Virus record (IMG/VR): IMGVR_UViG_3300009603_000019
Coordinates: 1 to 51,939 of that record
Length of the DNA stretch: 51,939 bases
From: a virus
Reading direction: 5' to 3' (one strand)
Below, in pieces: positions 1 through 7,897 of this stretch; the first letter of the stretch is position 1, and the number at the start of each line of letters is the position of its first letter. The notes under the pieces are model-generated. The model was not told the origin of the DNA and ran no database searches. It saw only the letters and a program-made list of their open reading frames with translations. The position numbers and the translations under genes are program-made.

Positions 1-217
1 AAGAAGTAGGATCTACGTCTGGATCTACAGCCTTAGGAATTAAAGAAGTAGGATCTACGTCTGGATCTACAGCCTTAGGAATTAAAGAAGTGGGATCTAC
101 ATCTGGATCTACGGCCTTGGGAATTAAAGAAGTGGGATCTACATCTGGATCTACGGCCTTGGGAATTAAAGAAGTGGGATCTACATCCCTTCTCGTAGGA
201 ATTAAAGAAGTAGGATC
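1..217. repeat. 42-bp coding tandem repeat, left part
   Basis: Four 42-bp units plus a partial unit at the right. On the minus strand each unit encodes the 14-residue repeat VDPTSLIPKAVDPD. Units differ at a few positions (ACGTC/ACATC, CAGCC/CGGCC), so they form at least two subfamilies. The same repeat fills the last 200 bases of the window, and this most likely caused the assembly to break here. Confidence 0.95.
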
Positions 218-2368
218 TAGACCTCCTACGTCCGTCGGCATTAGAAATCCACTCTGTGCTGCCGACCACGGATGAGTAATACTCTCGGCTTGGCCCATCA
301 TCATACCCGGTGCAGCCCTAAGTCCAACACTTCCCTTTAAATCCCATGCCATGCGATTGTGGTATTCAAAATCTTTTTCGCCATAAATCCTAGGATTTGC
401 TTCTCTCCATTCAGCCACCTGTTGCTGAACCTCTTCGGAAGAACCCTCAAAGCCTGTCAACTCCTCTGGGTCTGCCTCCACACCACTGATCCGATTCATT
501 TCATCAGTGAAACCCTCATCTCCATACATTTCTTGAGCATTTCTCAACGCCGTCTTTTGAGCCTCAGTGAGACTCAACGGCAAAGCATTGATCTTTTCAT
601 CAAGGGCATTCCTTACCCTCATCTTACTCATATGATCTATACGAGCTTGAACCTCATTTCTTTGTACATCACTCAATTGAATTGATTCAAGCTCATATTC
701 TTCAATGTCCTCATTGTTCATAATACGACCCATGAGATCATTAAAATTTGTTTGCTGTAGCGTTACTCTATCAGCATCAGCTTGCACCCTTTCTTGCTCT
801 CTGCTATACGTAGTAAACCGAGCCATTAAATCAGATCGTTGAGAATCGTTTAACTGCATATTCCCTATTTCATACTCAGATACGGCATCCCCACCCATAA
901 AACGAGTGATCAATTCATTATAGTTTTTTACTTCTAGTGCTTCTCTTTCTTTTCTTGTTGCTGTCTCATTTTCTATTCTGAGTCTTTCTGCTTCAGCCTC
1001 TTCCCAATCATCCAATTGTCGTCGTACGTCAGCGCGTTGGGCATCACTCATATCTATATCATTGAGTTCATTCTCTGATATACCGCCCCCATCTCCACCC
1101 ATCAATCTACCAATCAATTCATTATAATTAACATTGCGAGTAGCGTCCCTTCGCTCTGTTTCCTTGCTTGTGATTAGGGCAACCAAGCTATCTTTTTGTG
1201 ACTGACTTAAATTTGATGAAAGTATTTCTGATCGTGTAGGAGCTTCATCGGCATTGATTCGATCTGTATAAGACTGATTCAATTCCAATTGCGTTGCCGC
1301 TCTTCGTTCTGCTTCAATCTCTTCGTTTCTTGTATTAAGAGTTTCCGTCAATTTAGCTTTCTGAGCATCATTAAGATTAACATTCAAACCTATGTCATAC
1401 GCAGTAGCTCTCCCATCTTTTATCGCATTAAGAATTTTATCATAGGCATACGGATCTCGTACAAATGATGACTCTGGGACTTCCTCTTCTCCCGTGGTGT
1501 CAGTTTCTTCAACAACGTCGCTATAGTCCTCACCTTCCGCAAAAGATATTGCATACTCTGAATTGGGATCTTCCATCCAACGCTGTATAGCTTTAGCCAC
1601 TTCAGGATTTTGCATATACAACGCATTAAATCCTATATCTGCATTAGGATCATCTAGAAGAATCCCTTTTAGTCTTCCAAGCTCAGAAGCGTCCGACTGC
1701 TCCTTCGCACTAGCCGCTTCCGACAACCTAGTAGCTTCGGCAGCCTTCTCAGCCCTGCTTGTAACACCCTCATTGTAAAGTGCCGTTAATTCCGCTGTGG
1801 CATTATCACGAAGGTTTAATTCTGCGATAGCGTCTATATCCAACATGCCAGATCGCGCACGTTGCTTAGTATCTTCATATATATGGGGAGGTTGTACTAC
1901 CTTTGACTTATCGACAGTTCTAGCTACTTCTTCATCTGATAATCGATCAAAGGCTTGTCCTCTTGGAATCTCTGCTGTAGGAGGAGCAGTCCCTAAGGCT
2001 GAAGCCATACGGGCGTTATATTCTGCATTAGTCTCGCCGTACGTTGGCCTGTTTATTCTTTTCCATTCGGTTTCGGGATCTTGCGTTGCAGAAGGAATTA
2101 AAGACGTAGGATCATCCCTATCATCTGCTCTAGGGACATTTACTCTAGTAGGAACTTGTGTCATTCTGCCCCCTCCGCTATAAGGGGACTGTACATAAGA
2201 AGTGGGAGTATCCTTATTCTCTCTATCCATCCTTTCCCTAGCCAACCTCTTCTTTTTCTCTTCTTCAGTTTCAAAAGACGCAGAGGTAACTCCATTTTCG
2301 CCGGGAAGGGTAGATCTTGCAGACGCATCCCCGATATAATTTTTTATTGATCTTATTCCCCATGCCAT
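1..2368 (-). CDS. Giant putative internal virion protein, N-terminal part (runs off left edge)
   Basis: Open from ATG at 2368 (AAGGGG ribosome site 8-9 bases upstream) to base 1 with no stop; 789 codons are visible. The other part is at 48024..51939. No enzymatic domain is recognised. Residues about 330-590 hold five diverged repeats of 50-70 residues with a NYNELI-R-MGGD stretch, then an SE-E-I-x-LSD-QR stretch. A DPTSLIP motif near residue 87 returns in the tandem repeat at the C-terminal end of this part. A W-[KR]-x-x-N-x-[YF]...N-R-A motif occurs near residues 97 and 652 and again in the other part. The long, acidic, helix-rich sequence downstream of fibre and membrane genes fits an ejection or internal virion protein; this is inferred from position and size. 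Confidence 0.8.
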   Translation of the reverse strand, partial: MAWGIRSIKNYIGDASARSTLPGENGVTSASFETEEEKKKRLARERMDRENKDTPTSYVQSPYSGGGRMTQVPTRVNVPRADDRDDPTSLIPSATQDPETEWKRINRPTYGETNAEYNARMASALGTAPPTAEIPRGQAFDRLSDEEVARTVDKSKVVQPPHIYEDTKQRARSGMLDIDAIAELNLRDNATAELTALYNEGVTSRAEKAAEATRLSEAASAKEQSDASELGRLKGILLDDPNADIGFNALYMQNPEVAKAIQRWMEDPNSEYAISFAEGEDYSDVVEETDTTGEEEVPESSFVRDPYAYDKILNAIKDGRATAYDIGLNVNLNDAQKAKLTETLNTRNEEIEAERRAATQLELNQSYTDRINADEAPTRSEILSSNLSQSQKDSLVALITSKETERRDATRNVNYNELIGRLMGGDGGGISENELNDIDMSDAQRADVRRQLDDWEEAEAERLRIENETATRKEREALEVKNYNELITRFMGGDAVSEYEIGNMQLNDSQRSDLMARFTTYSREQERVQADADRVTLQQTNFNDLMGRIMNNEDIEEYELESIQLSDVQRNEVQARIDHMSKMRVRNALDEKINALPLSLTEAQKTALRNAQEMYGDEGFTDEMNRISGVEADPEELTGFEGSSEEVQQQVAEWREANPRIYGEKDFEYHNRMAWDLKGSVGLRAAPGMMMGQAESITHPWSAAQSGFLMPTDVGGLDPTSLIPTRRDVDPTSLIPKAVDPDVDPTSLIPKAVDPDVDPTSLIPKAVDPDVDPTSLIPKAVDPDVDPTS

Positions 2369-2400
2369 TATATAAACCCCTTGTCAAACAACTTTTGATA

Positions 2401-2607
2401 TTAATTCGCTATTACATCCTGCTCTTCGCTGCTATGCCCGTTCTTTAACTCAGTTAACCCAGTCAAAGCTCCATCCTGACGATCAATCATCTTACGCAAA
2501 TTCATTACCGCACTCTCTGCTTCTTGCAATCTCTCTACAACTTCCTTTCTATTCTGTGTAATTTCTTCAATCTTCTCATCGATGCTCTCCATCGTCACTT
2601 CAGACAT
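2401..2607 (-). CDS. Small coiled-coil protein, 68 aa
   Basis: Not recognised. About residues 8-50 form an uninterrupted charged helix with heptad-like spacing (IDEKIEEI, VVERLQEAE, VMNLRKMI), predicting a coiled coil. There is no membrane segment. It lies between the putative holin-like gene and the giant virion-protein gene in the leftward operon, about 10 bases downstream of the holin-like stop, so it is co-transcribed. Such small coiled-coil proteins near lysis genes are common in phages, but nothing in the sequence assigns a role. Confidence 0.7.
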   Translation of the reverse strand: MSEVTMESIDEKIEEITQNRKEVVERLQEAESAVMNLRKMIDRQDGALTGLTELKNGHSSEEQDVIAN

Positions 2608-2616
2608 GATACACTC

Positions 2617-2847
2617 CTATGTGTGTTTGGCAACGAATTGCCTTACTGCGTTTATTATGGATGATAGTCCTGCCACCACATAGGGAACCGTATCGGGCGC
2701 AGTGAGTGCGCTTGGCATATAACCAAAATCGACAATAATCGAATAGGCTACAGCCCCTACCCCACCGATTGCTACTCCCTTAGTTGTCTTTGATACTTCC
2801 TTCTTCCCAAATCCTATGCTAACATTATTTTTTATAAAATTCTTCAT
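2617..2847 (-). CDS. Small membrane protein, holin-like, 76 aa
   Basis: Begins MKNFIKNN at 2847, just after the TAG of the upstream gene; GGAG lies 10 bases before this ATG. An upstream in-frame Met at 2910 lies inside the previous gene and is less likely. Two hydrophobic stretches are visible: a glycine/alanine-rich one at about residues 24-43 and another at about 52-70, separated by a short D/P-containing loop, with a basic C-terminus (RQFVAKHT). Size, charge pattern and position next to other small membrane proteins fit a class II holin, but no family signature was recognised. Confidence 0.6.
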   Translation of the reverse strand: MKNFIKNNVSIGFGKKEVSKTTKGVAIGGVGAVAYSIIVDFGYMPSALTAPDTVPYVVAGLSSIINAVRQFVAKHT

Positions 2848-2849
2848 GT

Positions 2850-3263
2850 CTATTCTGCTCCGTAATAACTCCGCGCTACCCACGCAAAAGTTGTCGTTGC
2901 GAACCAGCATACGGCCCCATAAAAAATCTCAGACTCCATCAAAAACGGAGGGAGAGGCGATCCATAGTGTTGCATGGCTTGCCACGTGAGGGTCACGCAT
3001 CCAATGGCGGCACCCGACCAGCCAGCCGTAGATTTCAGCTTTTCTGACGCCGCTTGCTTACGTGAAATAACATCCATCTTGCGGACAAGCTGACGTTTCT
3101 CTTTTTTTAATTCTTCTGCCTCAAGACGTCTATCCCGCGTTATAGACTCCATTGCGTGTAGATTACGCTGAAGTTCTTTTTTCTCCGCGAGGAGCCTGTC
3201 TACTTCGACCCTGCACTCCGCAAAGGTGGCAATATCTTTGCTCGATTCTGGGCGTGGCATCAC
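2850..3263 (-). CDS. Coiled-coil protein with C-terminal membrane segments, 137 aa
   Basis: The N-terminal half (about residues 15-75) is a long charged coiled coil (RLLAEKKELQRNL, RRLEAEELKKEKRQL). The C-terminal half has two hydrophobic segments (about 80-98 and 108-132) around a proline-rich turn. Start ATG at 3263 overlaps the stop of the upstream MscS-like gene by four bases (ATGA), so translation is coupled. A cytoplasmic or periplasmic coiled coil tethered to the membrane, within a run of membrane genes, suggests a lysis or infection-stage membrane function. It lacks the usual spanin layout of an N-terminal anchor followed by a coiled coil. Confidence 0.65.
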   Translation of the reverse strand: MMPRPESSKDIATFAECRVEVDRLLAEKKELQRNLHAMESITRDRRLEAEELKKEKRQLVRKMDVISRKQAASEKLKSTAGWSGAAIGCVTLTWQAMQHYGSPLPPFLMESEIFYGAVCWFATTTFAWVARSYYGAE

Positions 3264-3676
3264 TCATCTTTCCTCTTGCCATTTGGTCCTTCCGACCATC
3301 GCCAGTAATCCTCAGACTCCAGATTTTCCAGCGGCTTCTCAATCCGCATATCTTTGAGTGCTGTATTCGGGACTGCCAACTTGGTTCCACCAACCGCAAT
3401 GCCATCCCGATAACTAGTCAAATAAAAAACTGTTTTAGTAAGTCCCACTCTTGCTATTCTACCGGGACGCCCGTCAACGATGACTACATCGTCTTCGTCG
3501 TAATCGGTGCCAAAAAATACTTGTAACCCCGCTACGCCATTTTCGATACTCGACTTGAACAGCAGCAGCGCAAACGCGATTACCGCAATCCAAGAATATT
3601 CGCTTACAAGATTCGCAACGCCACTTTGCTCACCAAATTTTGTAAGTGCCGCAGTTGCGTCAGTATCCACGTCCAT
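3260..3676 (-). CDS. MscS-like mini-channel protein, 138 aa
   Basis: One hydrophobic helix at about residues 28-46 runs into an S-x-x-N-x-x-A-G-L segment and then a compact beta-type domain at about 50-115: DYDEDDVVIVDG, GRIARVG, a threonine-rich strand and VPNTALKD. This order (pore helix, gD-x-V-x-v-x-G, G-x-V-x-x-I/V-G, PN-x-x-L) is the signature of the pore helix and middle beta domain of MscS mechanosensitive channels. Bacterial MscS has three helices and a further alpha/beta domain; here only the core remains. In a run of membrane genes it could form a pore used for lysis or DNA entry, which is inference. Confidence 0.65.
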   Translation of the reverse strand: MDVDTDATAALTKFGEQSGVANLVSEYSWIAVIAFALLLFKSSIENGVAGLQVFFGTDYDEDDVVIVDGRPGRIARVGLTKTVFYLTSYRDGIAVGGTKLAVPNTALKDMRIEKPLENLESEDYWRWSEGPNGKRKDE

Positions 3677-3776
3677 CTTTTCGACGCTGGACAGCGGCCC
3701 AAATCACAAGCGCACTCATCCACAGAATGGCCGATCCCAGCATGAAAATTATCACCGCTTCGCAGGTGTGAGTCAT
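3660..3776 (-). CDS. Single-span membrane peptide, 38 aa
   Basis: A short ORF starting ATG at 3776 and ending TGA at 3660, overlapping the start of the MscS-like gene by 17 bases. Almost the whole peptide is one hydrophobic helix (EAVIIFMLGSAILWMSALV) followed by a basic, charged tail (QRRKDGRGY). GGTGGA lies about 9 bases before the start. The overlap and the well-formed membrane helix with a positive-inside tail argue that it is real. It may be an accessory to the adjacent channel or lysis proteins. Confidence 0.5.
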   Translation of the reverse strand: MTHTCEAVIIFMLGSAILWMSALVIWAAVQRRKDGRGY

Positions 3777-3842
3777 GGCCGCATCATCCACCGAAGAAGG
3801 CGAATAAATGGGCGTAGAAGACGGTCAAGAATTGGAGTAAGC

Positions 3843-3980
3843 CTAATAACCCTTAGTCCGTGCTTTAGCTTTGGGTTTTTTGGCTTGCTTCATTGGCTTG
3901 CCCGTGCGTTTGGCTTCCTTCTTAGCCGCCGCTACGCCTTTTTTACTGTAGCTATAAGTCTTGCTTCCTACTTTAGGCAT
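3843..3980 (-). CDS. Lysine-rich MPKVGSK-type small protein, 45 aa
   Basis: Starts MPKVGSKTYSYSKKGVAAAK and is rich in Lys, Arg and Ala to the end (KARTKGY). GGAG lies 9 bases upstream. A clear paralogue of 42 residues lies at 19394..19522 and shares MPKVGSK, the Y-S-x-K-G step and the AK-x-x-AK run. Small proteins beginning MPKVG-K are widespread among tailed phages and are usually unnamed. The charge suggests nucleic-acid binding or a virion-internal basic peptide (inference). Confidence 0.7.
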   Translation of the reverse strand: MPKVGSKTYSYSKKGVAAAKKEAKRTGKPMKQAKKPKAKARTKGY

Positions 3981-3982
3981 GA

Positions 3983-4057
3983 TCAGGTTCTCCGTGGTTT
4001 AATTACCGTAACGGTAATCCCCAATGCCGCGAAGATACTCGCAAGGAATCTACGCAT
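3983..4057 (-). CDS. Possible 24-aa hydrophobic peptide
   Basis: ATG at 4057 overlaps the stop of the 69-aa gene, and the frame closes with TGA at 3983. The peptide (MRRFLASIFAALGITVTVI, then KPRRT) is a basic-hydrophobic-basic helix like very small toxic or lysis peptides. A perfect odd palindrome, ATTACCGT-A-ACGGTAAT, lies inside it at about 4003-4019. It is too short for coding to be judged from sequence alone. Confidence 0.25.
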   Translation of the reverse strand: MRRFLASIFAALGITVTVIKPRRT

Positions 4058-4259
4058 CGTCAGTTACCTTGCCGTTAGTCGATGTGAGGGCCGTAAGAAT
4101 ATCCCGCTGCCCAACGCATCGCTGGTAGATCGGGTCGTTGGCCGCGAGGACGTTTAAACGCTCTTGCATCTGAGCCTCGACTATCGCCAGTTGCTGCTCT
4201 GGCGTCGTCGTCTGGGGCTGAGACTCGGTGACTTCTTCTTCGATTGCTTCGGTTTCCAT
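4050..4259 (-). CDS. Small acidic protein, 69 aa
   Basis: Starts by TAATG overlap with the fibre gene stop (ATG at 4259). The first 20 residues are acidic and Thr/Gln-rich (EAIEEEVTESQPQTTT). A helical segment PEQQLAIVEAQMQERLNVL follows, then a short tail with one Cys. There is no signal or membrane segment. Its direct coupling to the fibre suggests a fibre-associated chaperone or accessory protein, but no family is recognised. Confidence 0.65.
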   Translation of the reverse strand: METEAIEEEVTESQPQTTTPEQQLAIVEAQMQERLNVLAANDPIYQRCVGQRDILTALTSTNGKVTDDA

Positions 4260-7200
4260 TATACGGCCTCCAATACGGCAACTTTAGCGGACAATTCTTG
4301 GACTGCGGCAACTAAATACATATGCAAATCATGCGGCGTATAAGTTTTTAGATCAGTCATCAGTGTCTCAGATATTTCCTCAGTTCTGACATCGCCAACG
4401 GCCTTGTCATTAGGTATGTCGTTATCACCGGCCCGATACAGTACGGCAGGGGTGGTCTTGACCAGATCGCCGCCCACTGATACGGCATCGGGAAATACTG
4501 TTGCGTACTCTTCTGCAATGAAGGAGTTATACGTTTTTGTGCCGTCGATCTCGTCGTGAGCCGATAGATATTGGTCCGTATACCGAAAACTTACTGGGCG
4601 CAAACTATTGATTTTCGCCAATGCTCCCGAAATCGTCTGAACACTGGTTTTGATGCGACTGTCTGAGGTATCTGTCCATGCGGTACCGGTACTCAATCCC
4701 GCAGTACCCGTGACTGTAATAGCGGGTGACGCGGATGCGTTTATCCGCATCCGCTCTACTGAGCTATACACACCCGCTGGTACTGTTCTAAACGCTAAAT
4801 ACGTCGGTAGATTGTCGTCAGACCAATCAGCAGCCGCAAACGCTTTAAATTCAGCCCCATAATAAAAATAACCATTATCGGGCCAAGCTCCTGCAAAGCC
4901 AATCTGCCCTAAGCCGTCACCCGATTCTGGGTACGCCAAAGTACCCACGGTAGCACTGCGTGATTTTTGTAAGATTAGTGAGCATGGATTAGTGTCAGCA
5001 CTATAAAGAGTCATTATTGCTGACGGCCACGCTGTAGTCGCTAAGTCGAGCTTCGCGGCTGAGACTCCCGAATTATTAGTTCTGGCGGTAGTATTTATAA
5101 GAAACCCTCCACTACCTGATACCGCAGGTAGCAAGATGGCATTGGAATTATCATAGTAGAGATCCGCATCGCCACCCGTGCCGAGCGTGACTTTTGCATT
5201 ATCGACAAACGTCATATCGCCCGATATAGTCGAGGTGCTGGATAGTGTCATCGACCCCGTCACTGCCAGCGTCGAGCCGTCGAAGGTCAGGTTGGCCTCG
5301 ACATCAGCTACAGAAGAGCTTGCGTAAGTGGCTACACCATTCGCCGTACTACCATTAAAGGAGATGCCGCTACTGGGCAATGCCTCCCAAGCTGGTGGTA
5401 GATTAGCACCTGCGGAAGTTAAGACTTGACCGTCAGACCCATAATTTGCACCTCCAATACCTATCTCGCCTTGACTGGTAAACCTAAACTTCTCCGTAGC
5501 CGCTTCAGAATGTCCAGTATAAAAAATTATATCTGTCGCATTAGAGCTAGCACTAAAAGTGCTTTGTGCAACAGCTTGGATAGAGGCCGCTACCGCAATT
5601 GCATCTGTTCCTGTCTCATGCGGAGCTTGAAAGTCTATTTTCCCCAAAACATCATTGGCATTAATGTCTGTCAAAGAAGTGGCCAACAAAAGTTTGCCCG
5701 TGCTAGTCGTTGCATCTGCTGAAGCACCCATAATACGAAGCTGATCGGCACTCTCGTCCCACTCCATGTAAGCTCCTGCAGAATCTCCAAAAAACTTTAC
5801 ATCTTTTCCTGTGCCATCAACTCCTACGGTAACCGTTCCAGTAAAAGTCTTATTGGCAGTGAAAGTCTGCACTACACCAAGGTGAGCAGTATCGTCGTCA
5901 AGATACGCAGAGGCCACTTTCGTGCCTTGCCAAGTGCCTGTACCAATTGTACCTACGGTAGCAATACTACTACTGCCAGCTATAGGGCCATATATAGATC
6001 CTATAGCCGTATCGCCAATCGTTATAGCATCCGCTTCAAGAGTTCCATCTACGTCAATATTACCTGCAAGGTCTATGTGTCCCGGTATCGTGACTATACT
6101 TGCACTGCCATTGCCTATAGTCACATCCACTTCGTCTTCAGCACTGCCATCTTCAATAAGGAGTCCTTGATTTAGCTCTGCATCATGTGAAGCTACAGAA
6201 AACTTTATTTGACCTCCTTCCTGTCCAGCAGTAGCTGTCTCAACAATACCTTCAATCTTAGCAAACTCTTCGTGGGTAGCTTCCCCTGCATCTGTCCCAT
6301 AGAAGGAAATAGTACCCATGACATCACTGTCGTCACCACTAGCAGAATCTTTTGAGAATTGAATAATTCCAGCCGTAGCACCAGCATGGGTATTTTTAAG
6401 CTCTATCTTAGGAAGATTTGCGGAAGTCGAAGTGGCAGTAAGGATATCACTGGCAAAGGTCAAGGTGGATGCAACAATGGCAGAAGAGCTACTGCCATAA
6501 GTAACCATACCATCAGCAGTAGACCCACTAAAAGAAATGCCACCTCCTACTCCAGATGCCTCCCAAGCAGGAACGGCTCCTGCTCCTGTTCCCGTTAGCA
6601 CATATCCATCTGCACCAGAAGCAAGTCGAGCAAGAAAACCAGAGCTATCACGATAGTAGAGATCTCCAGTAGCATCGGTTGATCCATTTATTGCAATGCC
6701 AGCATTGGCAAAGACCAAGTCATCTGCCGATTCGTCCCAAGTAAGACTGGATGATGCGGTATCTCCATAGAAGATTACATCCTTACCAGTTCCATCTACA
6801 CCTACGGTGACTGTCCCTGTGAATGTTTTATCACCAGTAAATGTTTGAGTAGTTGAAAGATGTGCCGTATCCGCATCGAGATAAGCAGAGGCTACTGCTG
6901 TTCCTTGCCATGTTCCCGTTCCTATAGTCCCCACAGTAGCGATATTAGTACCGCCAACGCTATGACTAGCGAAGTAAGTGCTAACCGTATCTACATTGGT
7001 CATACGCATCGTACCTGCGTCATTGACCAACAACCCATCACCAGAAGCTACCGCAGTCGTCCCCCTAGACGTTCCACCATCTATTAGATTCAATTCAGCG
7101 GTAGTAACCGTAGCCCCATCCAGTATTTCCAGTTCAGCTTCGGTGATTACAGCAGATCCAATAGTAAAACCTGTTGCCGTCACCACCCCACTGCTGGTAA

Positions 7201-7897
7201 TAGCTCCAGACCCTATAGTGCCTATAGTGGCAATATTTTTTGAAGCGTCTAAGACCACAGCTTTTGAAGCTGCCGCAGTACCGGCAGTTATACCGTCCAA
7301 CATCTCTAACTCAGCTTCACTTATTGCCGCACTACCTACTGTCAAAGCACCAAAAACACCTGTTCCCGTAACGGTAAGGCCTCCACCAATAGTAGCATTG
7401 GTTCCAATAGCCACCGTGGTAGTTGTCATCGTTATAGCTGTAGAGTTAACTACAAGGGGAGTTACTGAAGAAGCATTAGCTATCGTGGAAAAACGCCACT
7501 CCGAATCCTCTGAAGAGGCTGAGGCATCCGTCATCTTTAGGTCTACATAACCTATAGCCGTAGCGGCACCACCCGCATCATCTGCGGTAAAAGTTAATCT
7601 CAATCCATCATTATTTGCAGGAGTTCCAGACGATGGATTGATCTCAAACTTAGCTACCTCACGCAATCCTCCAGCCGCCGCAGACGTTGTGCTGAATGTT
7701 TTTAGACCCGTAATAGTCTGAGCAATAGATTTTCCTACGATACCATCACTACCTGAAGTATCGACATTGGCTTCATCTATATTGGTTGCCTCAAGGAATG
7801 TCCTAATATTAGTAATCCAATCCTTGAGAGGAGCCGCCTTGATTTCTGCTCCAGCTACAGGTAGCGTTGAGTCACTAGGAACTGTAATCGTTGCCAT
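4259..7897 (-). CDS. Tail fibre/spike with C-terminal S74 intramolecular chaperone, 1212 aa
   Basis: A Gly/Ala/Ser/Thr-rich fibre. Many repeats are visible: AELEMLDG and AELEILDG turns, TIGTGTWQGT, TVTVGVDGTGKDV and GISF-GSTA-G. A module of about 55 residues (GTIGTGTWQGT to GKDV-F-GD) occurs twice, near residues 315-375 and 645-705. The C-terminal 130 residues form a peptidase S74 domain: TSDSRIKTSV carries the Ser1080-Lys1083 dyad that cleaves itself off after trimer folding. The domain ends in a coiled coil (LVAAVQELSAKVAVLEAV). It should form a trimeric receptor-binding fibre. The gene starts in a TAATG overlap with the upstream tail gene. Confidence 0.93.
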   Translation of the reverse strand: MATITVPSDSTLPVAGAEIKAAPLKDWITNIRTFLEATNIDEANVDTSGSDGIVGKSIAQTITGLKTFSTTSAAAGGLREVAKFEINPSSGTPANNDGLRLTFTADDAGGAATAIGYVDLKMTDASASSEDSEWRFSTIANASSVTPLVVNSTAITMTTTTVAIGTNATIGGGLTVTGTGVFGALTVGSAAISEAELEMLDGITAGTAAASKAVVLDASKNIATIGTIGSGAITSSGVVTATGFTIGSAVITEAELEILDGATVTTAELNLIDGGTSRGTTAVASGDGLLVNDAGTMRMTNVDTVSTYFASHSVGGTNIATVGTIGTGTWQGTAVASAYLDADTAHLSTTQTFTGDKTFTGTVTVGVDGTGKDVIFYGDTASSSLTWDESADDLVFANAGIAINGSTDATGDLYYRDSSGFLARLASGADGYVLTGTGAGAVPAWEASGVGGGISFSGSTADGMVTYGSSSSAIVASTLTFASDILTATSTSANLPKIELKNTHAGATAGIIQFSKDSASGDDSDVMGTISFYGTDAGEATHEEFAKIEGIVETATAGQEGGQIKFSVASHDAELNQGLLIEDGSAEDEVDVTIGNGSASIVTIPGHIDLAGNIDVDGTLEADAITIGDTAIGSIYGPIAGSSSIATVGTIGTGTWQGTKVASAYLDDDTAHLGVVQTFTANKTFTGTVTVGVDGTGKDVKFFGDSAGAYMEWDESADQLRIMGASADATTSTGKLLLATSLTDINANDVLGKIDFQAPHETGTDAIAVAASIQAVAQSTFSASSNATDIIFYTGHSEAATEKFRFTSQGEIGIGGANYGSDGQVLTSAGANLPPAWEALPSSGISFNGSTANGVATYASSSVADVEANLTFDGSTLAVTGSMTLSSTSTISGDMTFVDNAKVTLGTGGDADLYYDNSNAILLPAVSGSGGFLINTTARTNNSGVSAAKLDLATTAWPSAIMTLYSADTNPCSLILQKSRSATVGTLAYPESGDGLGQIGFAGAWPDNGYFYYGAEFKAFAAADWSDDNLPTYLAFRTVPAGVYSSVERMRINASASPAITVTGTAGLSTGTAWTDTSDSRIKTSVQTISGALAKINSLRPVSFRYTDQYLSAHDEIDGTKTYNSFIAEEYATVFPDAVSVGGDLVKTTPAVLYRAGDNDIPNDKAVGDVRTEEISETLMTDLKTYTPHDLHMYLVAAVQELSAKVAVLEAV

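Noticed and set aside
75-275. Short frames on both strands in the left tandem repeat
   Set aside because: They are by-products of the 42-bp repeat; the third frame on the minus strand is the real coding frame of the giant gene.
2370-2390. Promoter TTGACA...TATAAT upstream of the giant gene
   Set aside because: Both boxes are present on the minus strand but only 9 bases apart, too close for sigma70; the A/G run there is better explained as the ribosome site.
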